A DNA stretch of 16,361 nt from an uncultured Thiomonas sp. (GTDB taxonomy: Bacteria; Pseudomonadota; Gammaproteobacteria; Burkholderiales; Burkholderiaceae_C): positions 1 to 16,361 of the forward strand of contig CALBRU010000248.1 of NCBI GenBank assembly GCA_937927695.1. The letters run 5' to 3'. The notes below the pieces were generated by a model. It had not been told where the DNA came from, made no database searches, and saw only the letters and a program-made list of their open reading frames with translations. This document shows positions 1 through 6,662 of the stretch, one piece after another (positions within the stretch are counted from its first letter, which is position 1; the number at the start of each line of letters is the position of its first letter). The translations under genes and the position numbers were made by a program.

Positions 1-412
1 CCACGCCCTGCAGCGCGGCGGCCTCGAAGCGGCCCTGGCGCAGCAACGCTTCCATGCTGCGGCACACTTGCTCCCAAGCGTCGGTCGGCACCCGTTGGTG
101 GATGCCGCGATCGGCCACGATTTCCACGTCCCGCTCGGCCAGCAGCAGGTAGATCAGCACCCCGTCGTTATGCTCCGTATCCCAGACGTGCAGGTGCGAG
201 AACACCTCGATGGCGCGCTCGCGGGCGCTCAGGCCGCGCCAGAGTTCGGGCAGATCGAGCGCGCCTTCAACCGCAAAGCGGATTTCGCCGCCGTGCGCCT
301 GCTCAGCCGCGTAGATGGCCTTGGCAATGGCGCCCAGCGTGGCTTGCGGAAACGCCCGGCGAGTTTGCCAGGGCGCAAAGCGCAGGTGTCGCAGCAGACG
401 GGAGCAACGCAT
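1..412 (-). CDS. TPM-domain protein, small, C-terminus cut by window edge
   Basis: The reading frame opens with ATG at 412-410 and stays open to base 1, giving 137 codons without a stop. The residues seen fit the small TPM-domain (TPM_phosphatase, Psb32/YgcG-like) proteins that follow lemA in many betaproteobacteria. Visible hallmarks are GEIRFAVEGAL near residue 43, the HVWDTEHNDGVLIYLLLAER block near 75-94 and DVEIVADRGIHQRV near 95-108. No signal peptide is obvious. The start overlaps nothing: the upstream TPM gene stops at 414, so the two are separated by one base (TGAGATG) and translation is probably coupled. The family's biochemical role is not settled; the name phosphatase comes from a plant homologue. 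The C-terminus lies outside the window, so its length cannot be judged. Confidence 0.85.
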   Translation of the reverse strand, partial: MRCSRLLRHLRFAPWQTRRAFPQATLGAIAKAIYAAEQAHGGEIRFAVEGALDLPELWRGLSARERAIEVFSHLHVWDTEHNDGVLIYLLLAERDVEIVADRGIHQRVPTDAWEQVCRSMEALLRQGRFEAAALQGV

Positions 413-413
413 C

Positions 414-1286
414 TCACCACCGGCCTGAAGCGCCGCCTCCACCAAAACCACCGCCGTCGCCGCTGAATCCGCCCGAGCCGCGGCCGCCGCCGAAGCCGCC
501 GCCGAAGCCACCACCGCCCAGTCCGCCCGGCCCACCTCCCAGGCGTATCCCGCTGAACACGGCGAGGAAGGCGAGCGCGCCGAAGGTCAGCCCCAACAGC
601 ACTGAGCCGACGAGCCACCACCCCACGCCGCCTGCGATCAGTCCGCTCAGCCCGGCGCCGACGGTGCGGCCGAGCACGCTGCGCAGCACCGAGCCCAGCA
701 CGACCGCGCCGATCAACACCATGAAGCCGATTTCCTGCGCGCCGGATCGGTCTGCGCCCGGCGCGGTGGCCTGCGGCGGCGGCAGTTGCTCGCCGTCGAT
801 CAGCTTCATGAGTTGTTGCACGCCAGCCTGCAGTCCGGCGAAATAGTTGCCCTGCTTGAACTGCGGGGTGATGACCTCGGCGATGATGCGCTTGGCGATG
901 GCGTCGGGAATGGCGCCCTCCAGCCCGTAGCCGACTTCGATGCGCATGGCGCGGTCGTCCTTGGCGACGAGCAGCAGCACGCCGTCGTCCTGCGCCTTGC
1001 GGCCCAGCTTCCAAGCATCGGCCACGCGAATGCTGTATTGCTCGATGGCTTCCGGCGCGGTGCTGGGCACCATGAGGATGGCGATTTGGCTGCCTTTGCG
1101 CGTAGCGAAGGCCCGCAGTTCCTGATCGAGCGTGGCGGTCTGCTCAGCGGTGAGGGTGCCGGTGAGGTCGGTGACCGGCGCAGTGAGCGCGGGCACCGGC
1201 GCCAGCGCGGCCCAGACCAGCGTGCCAAGGCCGCACAGCAGCAGCGCGGCCAGCCAGCGCTTCCAGATTACGCGCAACAGCGTCAT
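414..1286 (-). CDS. TPM-domain membrane protein, YgcG-like, glycine-rich C-terminus
   Basis: This is a 290-residue protein. Residues 11-30 form a hydrophobic signal or anchor segment. A TPM domain follows at about 35-165, with VTDLTGTLTAEQ, the IAILMVPST strand, DGVLLLVAKDDRAMRIEVGYGLEG and IIAEVITPQFKQGNYFAG. Two or three membrane segments lie at about 186-248. The last 40 residues are a tail of glycine, serine and phenylalanine ending GRW. This order (signal, TPM, membrane, Gly-rich tail) is the standard YgcG arrangement. The domain should face the periplasm. Six bases separate it from the lemA stop, and the next TPM gene starts one base after its stop, so all three should share a transcript. 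The molecular function is unknown, and no clear Shine-Dalgarno sequence precedes the ATG, which suggests coupling to lemA. Confidence 0.9.
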   Translation of the reverse strand: MTLLRVIWKRWLAALLLCGLGTLVWAALAPVPALTAPVTDLTGTLTAEQTATLDQELRAFATRKGSQIAILMVPSTAPEAIEQYSIRVADAWKLGRKAQDDGVLLLVAKDDRAMRIEVGYGLEGAIPDAIAKRIIAEVITPQFKQGNYFAGLQAGVQQLMKLIDGEQLPPPQATAPGADRSGAQEIGFMVLIGAVVLGSVLRSVLGRTVGAGLSGLIAGGVGWWLVGSVLLGLTFGALAFLAVFSGIRLGGGPGGLGGGGFGGGFGGGRGSGGFSGDGGGFGGGGASGRW

Positions 1287-1292
1287 GCCGAC

Positions 1293-1913
1293 TTACTTGG
1301 ACGGGGCCGGCGCGGGGGCTGAGCCGCCGAAGTCCACCTTGGGCGCCACCGAAATGGCTTTCTCGTTCTCCACGGTGAAGCTGGGCTTGACCTTCATGCC
1401 CACCACCATGGCGGTGAGGTTGCTGGGGAACTGGCGCACCAGGTTGTTGTAGTTCTGCACGGCTTCGATATAGCGCATGCGGGCCACGGCGATGCGATTC
1501 TCCGTGCCTTCGAGCTGGGCCTGCAGATCGCGGAATACGCCATCGGCCTTGAGCTGCGGATAGTTTTCGGACACCGCGATCAGCCGCGACAGGGCGCTGG
1601 TCATCTGCGCCTGCGCTTCCTGAAACTTGGCAAAGGCGGCCGGATCGTTGATGAGTTCGGGCGTGGCCTGGATCTGGCCGACTTTGGCGCGCGCCTCCGT
1701 CACTTGCACGAACACGTCTTTCTCATGCGCCGCGTAACCCTTGACCACGTTCACCAGATTGGGCACCAGATCGGCCCGGCGCTGATACTGGTTGAGCACT
1801 TCGGCCCAACTCGCTTTGATCTGCTCGTCGGACGACTGCAGGGCGTTGTAGCCGCAGCCGCTCAGGCTCAGCAGGGCGGCGGAAAGCAAGATGAAGGATA
1901 TCCAGCGGCGCAT
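1293..1913 (-). CDS. lemA: LemA family lipoprotein
   Basis: The protein has 206 residues. The N-terminus MRRWISFILL leads into the lipobox LSGC with the lipid-modified cysteine at residue 20, so it should be a membrane-anchored lipoprotein. The rest is the helical LemA domain: YNALQ near 22, NQYQRRADLVPNLVNVVKGY at 41-60, AVSENYPQLKAD, and RYIEAVQNYNNLVRQFPSNL. LemA proteins have no agreed biochemical function. The pairing with TPM-domain genes seen here is very common and suggests a joint cell-envelope role. The start at 1913 is preferred over an in-frame ATG 46 codons upstream because it gives the signal peptide at the very N-terminus and has GGAG about nine bases upstream. It is the first gene of a three-gene operon and is divergent from the Sel1-repeat gene. 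Confidence 0.95.
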   Translation of the reverse strand: MRRWISFILLSAALLSLSGCGYNALQSSDEQIKASWAEVLNQYQRRADLVPNLVNVVKGYAAHEKDVFVQVTEARAKVGQIQATPELINDPAAFAKFQEAQAQMTSALSRLIAVSENYPQLKADGVFRDLQAQLEGTENRIAVARMRYIEAVQNYNNLVRQFPSNLTAMVVGMKVKPSFTVENEKAISVAPKVDFGGSAPAPAPSK

Positions 1914-1985
1914 GAAAGAGTCTCCGCAAAAAAAAGAACAAACACGGGAAGAAACACGTTGAAACAAGAGTGCGAAGCATATCGC

Positions 1986-1997
1986 CGGAATGTTCCG
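1986..1997. promoter_or_regulatory. Small inverted repeat in the lemA/Sel1 divergent intergenic region
   Basis: CGGAA and TTCCG are 5-bp arms around a 2-base centre. The site lies in the 136-bp gap between lemA and the Sel1-repeat gene, about 73 bases from the lemA start and 52 from the Sel1 start. It could be an operator serving either gene. A 5-bp repeat is easily met by chance, so this is only a candidate. Confidence 0.2.
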
Positions 1998-2049
1998 CTC
2001 CGGGGCGAGTCGGGGGTATGCTGCATCCCTGCAAAAAATCGCCGCGCCC

Positions 2050-2958
2050 ATGAGTACCCCACGGTCCGCCGAGCTCGATCTCGGTATTCACACCCAACCG
2101 CCCCAGCACCTCGACTTTAGCGAGACGCAGCATCCGCTCGAAGTCCTGGCGCATGAGGGCGATGCGGCCGCGCAAGAGTGGCTGGGCGCGCACTATCACG
2201 ATCGCAAGGACTTTGTTCATGCGGCGCATTGGTATCGCAAGGCGGCCGAACAGGGTTCCGCCGGGGCCCGGTACAACCTGGGCTGGCTTTACGTTCACGG
2301 ACGCGGCGTGGAACAAAGCGATGCGCAGGCGCTGGCCCTTTGGCAGCAGGCCTGCGAAGCGGGTTTGGCTCGGGCGATGAATGGTCTGGGATTTTTGTAC
2401 GAGCATGGGCGCGGCGTGCCTCGCAGCGACGCGCAGGCCCAGGTCTGGTATCAGCGTGCCGCAGAGGCGGGCGACGCGGCGGGCCAGTGCAATCTGGGCA
2501 TTTTTCTGCTCAACGGACGTTGCGGCCCGGCCGATCCGTCGGGCGCTGCCGCGATGTTCTCTCTTGCTGCGCATCAGGGTCATCGTGAAGCCTGCTACCG
2601 CTATGGACATCTGTTCGTCACCGGCCAGGGCGTCGAGCAGGACGATGCGCAGGCCGTGGCCTGGCTGCGCAAGGCCGCTGAAATGGATATGCCCGAGGCG
2701 CAACGCGAGCTTGCCGCGCTGCTGGCGATGGGCCGGGGCGGTAGTCTCGACTACACCCAGGCGGCCGGCTGGTACCAGCGGGCGGCGGAGCTGGGCGATG
2801 CGCAGGCGCAGTTCGGTCTCGGTGTGCTGTACTACCGTGGGCTGGGCAAGCTGCCTGACGTCGAGAAAGCGCGGCATTGGTGGACGCTGGCCGCCGAGCA
2901 AGGTGAGGAACGCGCCCGAAAAAATCTGGCGCTGCTGGCCAAGGGCGTGAGGCGTTGA
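2050..2958 (+). CDS. Sel1-repeat (SLR, TPR-like) protein
   Basis: This 302-residue protein consists almost wholly of Sel1-like repeats, roughly seven in tandem from about residue 34 to 295. Typical repeat cores are ARYNLGWLYVHGRGV (73-87), AMNGLGFLYEHGRGV (109-123), AQCNLGIFLLNGR-like, ACYRYGHLFVTGQGV (181-195) and AQFGLGVLYYRGLGK (253-267), each followed by A..WY.+AAE.G helices. Such repeats form superhelical scaffolds for protein-protein contacts. No signal peptide or membrane segment is visible, so it is probably cytoplasmic. The ATG at 2050 gives a compact N-terminus; an ATG 20 codons upstream is possible, and neither has a clear Shine-Dalgarno sequence. Its stop is one base before the PPK2 start, so the two are coupled and may work together. 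The binding partner is unknown. Confidence 0.88.
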   Translation: MSTPRSAELDLGIHTQPPQHLDFSETQHPLEVLAHEGDAAAQEWLGAHYHDRKDFVHAAHWYRKAAEQGSAGARYNLGWLYVHGRGVEQSDAQALALWQQACEAGLARAMNGLGFLYEHGRGVPRSDAQAQVWYQRAAEAGDAAGQCNLGIFLLNGRCGPADPSGAAAMFSLAAHQGHREACYRYGHLFVTGQGVEQDDAQAVAWLRKAAEMDMPEAQRELAALLAMGRGGSLDYTQAAGWYQRAAELGDAQAQFGLGVLYYRGLGKLPDVEKARHWWTLAAEQGEERARKNLALLAKGVRR

Positions 2959-2959
2959 C

Positions 2960-3781
2960 ATGCCCTTACTGACCGATCTGCGCCGTCTGCGGGTGGACCC
3001 CGAAGACAACCTCGATCTCTCGGATCGTGCCACGCAGATCGACCTGCCGGGCGACCCCTCCAAAGACGAGATCGAGGCCGAACTCGACCGCCTGCGCAGC
3101 CAGATCGGCGAGCTGCAGGACGCGATGTTCACCCGCCGCGAGCAAGCTCTGCTGGTGGTGTTGCAGGGCATGGATTCGGCGGGCAAGGACAGCACCACCA
3201 AGGCAGTGTTCACCGGGGTGAATCCGCTGGGCATTCGCGCTGCGTCGTTCAGCGTGCCCACGCCGCAGGAACGGCGGCACGACTTTCTCTGGCGGGTGCA
3301 TGCGCAGGTGCCTCCGCTGGGCTGCATCGGCGTGTTCAACCGCAGTCATTACGAGGAACCGGTCATCCGCCGGGTGCACGGCGAGTTGAAAAACGGGGAG
3401 ATGAAGCGCTATCTGCGGCAGATCACCGATTTCGAGCAGATGCTGGCGGAATCGGGTACGGCCATCGTCAAGTGTTTTCTGCACCTGAGCGAAGGCGAGC
3501 AGCGTGAGCGCTTGCAAGAACGCATCGACAACCCGCTCAAGCACTGGAAGTTCGACCCCTCCGATCTGCAAGAGCGGCAGTATTGGAAGTCGTATCAGGC
3601 CGCCTACAGCCAGGCGCTGGCGGCGACTTCCACTGCGCAGGCGCCCTGGTATGTGGTGCCGGCCGACCGCAAGCCGGTGCGCAATCTGATTGTGGCGCGT
3701 TTGGTGGTGCAGGCGCTCGAGGCGCTCAAAACCCCGGCACCCGAGCCCAAGCCCGAACTGATCGGGCTGAAGGTGGTTTGA
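2960..3781 (+). CDS. ppk2: Polyphosphate kinase 2 family protein
   Basis: This 273-residue protein is a PPK2-family kinase, which transfers phosphate between inorganic polyphosphate and nucleotides in the cytoplasm. The Walker A loop is GMDSAGKDST at 70-79, the Walker B region is FNRSHYEEPVIRRVH at 126-140, and the lid region is KHWKFDPSDLQER at 194-206. The FNRSHYE form of the Walker B region and the length point to the class that makes ADP and ATP from AMP and ADP (class III), rather than class I. That assignment is from motif memory and needs a tree. The start lies one base after the stop of the Sel1-repeat gene, giving translational coupling. The gene ends six bases from the convergent cytochrome gene, with no room for a separate terminator. 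The proline-rich tail is ordinary. Confidence 0.92.
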   Translation: MPLLTDLRRLRVDPEDNLDLSDRATQIDLPGDPSKDEIEAELDRLRSQIGELQDAMFTRREQALLVVLQGMDSAGKDSTTKAVFTGVNPLGIRAASFSVPTPQERRHDFLWRVHAQVPPLGCIGVFNRSHYEEPVIRRVHGELKNGEMKRYLRQITDFEQMLAESGTAIVKCFLHLSEGEQRERLQERIDNPLKHWKFDPSDLQERQYWKSYQAAYSQALAATSTAQAPWYVVPADRKPVRNLIVARLVVQALEALKTPAPEPKPELIGLKVV

Positions 3782-3787
3782 GCTTGT

Positions 3788-4321
3788 TTACAGCATGCGG
3801 CGCAGGCTGCCGTCGCGCAGGATAAAGGCGTGGTATAGCGCTGCAGCGACGTGCAGGCCGATCAATCCGAGCAGCCCCAGAGCGACCACTTGATGCGCGT
3901 CGCCCAGCAGCTCAGCCCATGTGGCGTTGGCCGGAAGCAGCGCGGGCAGCGGCCATAGCCCCAGCCAATGCACCGGCCACTCGCGGGCGGACGCGGCCAG
4001 CCATCCCAGCAGCGGCAACAGCACGAATCCGGCATAGAGCAGCGCATGTGTGGCCTGGGCCGCAAGCGCCTGCCAGGCGGGCATCGGCGGGTGTGGCGGC
4101 GGAGTCTTGACCAGCCGCCACAACAGGCGCAGCACGAAAAGGGTGAGGATGGTTGTGCCCACGCCGATATGCCAGGTCGCCAGCGCATCTTCAGGCGCGC
4201 CGCGGTGATCGGTCATCAGCCAGGCCAGGGGATATTCCAGCAGGATCAGCGCCACGATGGCCCAGTGCAGCAGGCGGGAGACCGGGTGGTAGCGCACTTC
4301 GGGCAGGGCGATTGTGGACAT
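3788..4321 (-). CDS. Cytochrome b561 family protein (CybB-type)
   Basis: This 177-residue integral membrane protein has four predicted helices at about 17-36, 49-69, 93-112 and 145-165. The start signature is RYHPVSRLLHWAIVALIL, with His19 in helix 1. Further candidate haem ligands are His51 (TWHIGVG), His92 (ATHALLY), His143 (DAHQVV) and His157 (GLHVAAALYH). This fits the bacterial b561 family, which passes electrons in the inner membrane, in some members between quinol and oxygen species. Which donor or acceptor this one uses cannot be told. The ATG at 4321 is chosen over a TTG three codons upstream because the protein then starts MSTIALPEVRY as usual for the family; the Shine-Dalgarno sequence is weak. 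It is monocistronic and convergent with ppk2. Confidence 0.9.
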   Translation of the reverse strand: MSTIALPEVRYHPVSRLLHWAIVALILLEYPLAWLMTDHRGAPEDALATWHIGVGTTILTLFVLRLLWRLVKTPPPHPPMPAWQALAAQATHALLYAGFVLLPLLGWLAASAREWPVHWLGLWPLPALLPANATWAELLGDAHQVVALGLLGLIGLHVAAALYHAFILRDGSLRRML

Positions 4322-4414
4322 AGTGAGCAAGGCCGCACGGGGCGGCGGCTGAAAATCAGATTGGCCACAACTTACCCGACCTCACTTAGCGCGGGCTGAG
4401 GTCGTCCCCCGGGC

Positions 4415-4429
4415 CGCCCCCGTGGGGCG
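4415..4429. repeat. GC-only hairpin CGCCCC-CGT-GGGGCG
   Basis: A perfect 6-bp stem of GC pairs with a three-base loop sits inside the intergenic stretch between the cytochrome gene and tldD. There is no T run on either side, so it is not a standard terminator. It may be part of a dispersed intergenic repeat or merely a product of base composition. Confidence 0.4.
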
Positions 4430-4549
4430 CAAGGAGGCTGGGGTGGCTTGGATTGGCGTGAGGGCGGAACCACCATTGGGCCCGTGCGCACCGTATCCAG
4501 CGCCCGCTGTTTCAGTACCACCGTAAAACAGATTTCACCGATGTCACCG

Positions 4550-4594
4550 CCGGAAAAAATGAAACAGCCGGAACGCATCGCTGCGTTCCGGCTG
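4550..4594 (-). terminator. Rho-independent terminator of tldD
   Basis: On the minus strand, downstream of tldD, a perfect 13-bp stem (4582-4594 with 4565-4577) closes a four-base loop at 4578-4581. It is followed by GTTTCATTTTTTCC, which includes a run of six T. This is a textbook intrinsic terminator about 30 bases past the tldD stop. It faces the minus strand only; the plus strand lacks a T run after the stem. Confidence 0.9.
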
Positions 4595-4622
4595 CTGAGC
4601 CTGGATGAAGGTCGGGTTGAGC

Positions 4623-6086
4623 TCAGCCCGTGCCGCCCACGGTCACGCCGTCGATGCGCAGGGTCGGCTGGCCCACGCCGACCGGCACGCTCTGGCCTTC
4701 CTTGCCGCAGGTGCCCACGCCGCTGTCCAGGCGCAGATCGTTGCCGATCATGCTCACGCGGGTGAGCGCGTCAGGGCCGTTGCCGATCAGTGTGGCGCCT
4801 TTTACCGGGTAGAGCGGCTTGCCCTTCTCCACCCACCAGGCTTCGCTTGCGGAGAACACGAACTTGCCGCTGGTGATGTCCACCTGCCCGCCGCCGAAGT
4901 TCACCGCGTACAGGCCGCGGTCGATGCTGGCGAGGATTTCCGCCGGATCGCGGTCGCCCGCCAGCATATAGGTGTTGGTCATGCGCGGCATGGGCACGTT
5001 GGCGTAGCTCTCGCGGCGGCCATTGCCGGTGGGCGCGCGGCCCATCAGCCGGGCGTTGAGCATGTCCTGCATATAGCCCACCAGAATGCCGTCTTCGATC
5101 AGCACATTGCGCTGCGTCGGGTTGCCTTCGTCGTCCACATTGAGCGAGCCGCGCCGGTCGGGCAGGGTGCCGTCGTCAAGCACGGTCACGCCCTTGGCGG
5201 CCACGCGCTGGCCCATGCGGCCCGCGAACGCGCTCGATCCCTTGCGGTTGAAGTCGCCTTCCAGACCGTGACCCACCGCTTCATGCAACAGCACGCCGGG
5301 CCAGCCGGGGCCGAGCACCACGCTCATCTCGCCCGCAGGCGCGGGGCGCGATTCGAGGTTGACCAGCGCGGTGTTCACCGCCTCATCGACATATTTCGTA
5401 ATGAGGGCGTCGTCGAAGTAGCCCAAGCTGTAGCGCCCGCCGCCGCCCGACGAGCCGGACTCGCGCCGTCCGTTCTGCTCAACGATCACGTTCACGCTCA
5501 GGCGCACCAGCGGGCGCACGTCGGCGGCGAGCAGACCGTCGGAGCGCAGCACCAGCATCACATCGTGCTCGCCGCCCAGGCTGGCCATGACCTGCACCAC
5601 GCGCGGGTCTTTGGCGCGCGCCAGCCGGTCCACCTTTTGCAGCAGCGCCACCTTGGCGTTGGAATCGAGCGCGTAGAGCGGGTCGGTCGCGCCGTAGAGC
5701 ACCCGCGCCGCGCTGTGGCGTGTGTCGCTGGGCATTTTGGCGCTGCCCTTGCCCGCGCGAGCAATGCTGCGCACCGTGTCGGCGGCTTCGAGCAGGGCCA
5801 GCTCGGAAATGTCGTCGGAATAGGCGAAGGCGGTCTTCTCGCCCTGCACCGCGCGGATGCCAAAGCCCTGTTCGATGTCGAAGCTGCCCGACTTCACCAG
5901 GCCTTCTTCCAGGCTCCAGCCCTCGGAGCGGGTGTATTGCAAATAGACATCGGCGTAGTCGAGCTTGTGCTCGAACACCTTGCCCAGCGCACGCTGCAAG
6001 GCGGATTCATCGATCTGATAGGGGTCGAGCAAGACGCGGCGCGCCTCGTTCAGGCGCAACAGCGCGGGTTCGGTCATCATGTTCAT
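4623..6086 (-). CDS. tldD: TldD metalloprotease subunit
   Basis: This 487-residue protein is full length for TldD of the TldD/PmbA (TldE) family, a zinc-dependent peptidase that acts with PmbA on unfolded peptides, for example in microcin B17 maturation and CcdA turnover in E. coli. The zinc site HEAVGHGLEGD is at 268-278 (His268, Glu269, His273), and the third ligand is expected to be Cys460 in GTCGKEGQ near the end. Other family blocks are the Gly-rich GSSGGGGRYSLGYF near 211-224, GNPTQRNVLIEDG and VNFGGGQVDITSGKFVFSA. Three ATG codons occur at the start (residues 1, 3 and 4), and no strong Shine-Dalgarno sequence separates them; the first is used. TACAAT lies 9 bases upstream of it. pmbA is not in the window. 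A strong terminator follows the gene. Confidence 0.97.
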   Translation of the reverse strand: MNMMTEPALLRLNEARRVLLDPYQIDESALQRALGKVFEHKLDYADVYLQYTRSEGWSLEEGLVKSGSFDIEQGFGIRAVQGEKTAFAYSDDISELALLEAADTVRSIARAGKGSAKMPSDTRHSAARVLYGATDPLYALDSNAKVALLQKVDRLARAKDPRVVQVMASLGGEHDVMLVLRSDGLLAADVRPLVRLSVNVIVEQNGRRESGSSGGGGRYSLGYFDDALITKYVDEAVNTALVNLESRPAPAGEMSVVLGPGWPGVLLHEAVGHGLEGDFNRKGSSAFAGRMGQRVAAKGVTVLDDGTLPDRRGSLNVDDEGNPTQRNVLIEDGILVGYMQDMLNARLMGRAPTGNGRRESYANVPMPRMTNTYMLAGDRDPAEILASIDRGLYAVNFGGGQVDITSGKFVFSASEAWWVEKGKPLYPVKGATLIGNGPDALTRVSMIGNDLRLDSGVGTCGKEGQSVPVGVGQPTLRIDGVTVGGTG

Positions 6087-6094
6087 GCGCCCGA

Positions 6095-6100
6095 TTGTAG
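6095..6100 (-). promoter_or_regulatory. Candidate -10 box (TACAAT) of tldD
   Basis: On the minus strand CCTACAAT stands just before the first ATG of tldD. The same eight bases occur just before pyrF. No good -35 hexamer is seen 17 bases further up. If it is the -10 element, the transcript would begin within a few bases of the start codon, or translation would use the second or third ATG. Confidence 0.35.
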
Positions 6101-6114
6101 GAACAGGAGCATGT

Positions 6115-6128
6115 CCCTGCGCGCAGGG
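6115..6128. repeat. 14-bp perfect palindrome upstream of tldD
   Basis: CCCTGCGCGCAGGG equals its own reverse complement. It lies about 29 bases before the tldD start, at the place where an operator could overlap the promoter. It may equally be a transcript hairpin between moaC and tldD. Confidence 0.4.
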
Positions 6129-6142
6129 CGGTTCAGGTGCGC

Positions 6143-6158
6143 CTCGGCTTTGGCCGAG
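6143..6158 (-). other. Hairpin just after the moaC stop
   Basis: On the minus strand CTCGGC-CAAA-GCCGAG forms a 6-bp stem four bases past the moaC stop. It is not followed by T residues. An overlapping alternative pairs GCCTCGG inside the last moaC codons with CCGAGGC. It may slow or stabilise the 3' end, but it is not a standard terminator, so tldD may be partly read from the pyrF-moaC transcript. Confidence 0.35.
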
Positions 6159-6161
6159 CGT

Positions 6162-6662
6162 TCAGGCCGAGGCGACCCAGTCGCCCGACTTGCCGCCGTG
6201 CTTCTCCAGCAGGCGCACGCCGTCGATGGTCATGCCGCGGTCCACCGCCTTGCACATGTCGTAGATGGTGAGCAGGCCGATCTGCACGGCGGTGAGCGCT
6301 TCCATTTCCACGCCGGTGCGGCCGCGGGTTTCCGCGGTGACGGTGACGTGGATGCTGCTGTCCTGCGGCTGCCGCTCGAAGTCCACCGCCACGCGGTTGA
6401 GGGCGATGGGATGGCACAGGGGAATGAGGTCAGCGGTGCGCTTGCTCGCCATGATGGCGGCGGTGCGGGCGATGCCGATGACGTCGCCCTTCTTGGCGCT
6501 GCCGCTTTGCACCAAGGCAAAGGTGGCGGGCTGCATACGGATGCAGCCGGTGGCCACGGCCACGCGATGCGTTTCATCCTTGGCGCCGACATCGACCATA
6601 TGCGCCTGGCCTGCGGCGTCGAAATGAGTGAGACCGGTGGTGGATGCGCTGCTGTTGCTCAT
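6162..6662 (-). CDS. moaC: Cyclic pyranopterin monophosphate synthase MoaC
   Basis: This 166-residue protein, the usual length, carries out the second half of the first step of molybdenum cofactor synthesis: conversion of 3',8-cyclo-7,8-dihydro-GTP to cyclic pyranopterin monophosphate in the cytoplasm. Family blocks are LTHFD (11-15), MVDVGAKDETHRVAVA (22-37), KRTADLIPLCHP (74-85), GVEMEALTA (117-125), YDMCKAVDRGM (134-144) with the expected catalytic Asp135 and Lys138, and GGKSG near the end. Its ATG overlaps the pyrF stop as ATGA, so it is translated by coupling. No other molybdenum cofactor gene is present in the window, so its partner MoaA must lie elsewhere. Confidence 0.97.
   Translation of the reverse strand: MSNSSASTTGLTHFDAAGQAHMVDVGAKDETHRVAVATGCIRMQPATFALVQSGSAKKGDVIGIARTAAIMASKRTADLIPLCHPIALNRVAVDFERQPQDSSIHVTVTAETRGRTGVEMEALTAVQIGLLTIYDMCKAVDRGMTIDGVRLLEKHGGKSGDWVASA

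Larger units (their letters stand above)
4322..4622. other. Gene-free stretch with GC-rich hairpins
   Basis: These 301 bases lie upstream of the cytochrome b561 gene and downstream of tldD. They hold CGACCTCA/TGAGGTCG (4377-4384 and 4397-4404, 12-base loop), CGCCCC-CGT-GGGGCG (4415-4429) and the tldD terminator near 4565-4594. The GC- and purine-rich segment at 4400-4450 looks like the hairpin-bearing intergenic repeats common in this order, but only one copy is in the window. I see no convincing coding frame. The promoter of the cytochrome gene should lie here, but I cannot place it. Confidence 0.6.

Noticed and set aside
1723..3339. Minus-strand open frame of 538 codons across the Sel1-repeat and PPK2 genes and part of lemA.
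   Set aside because: It conflicts with three genes supported by motifs and has no domain of its own.
4372..4578. Minus-strand frame of 68 codons in the tldD-cytochrome gap.
   Set aside because: It starts between the tldD terminator and a hairpin repeat, has no Shine-Dalgarno sequence, and its second half is Pro/Arg/Gly-rich repeat-like sequence.
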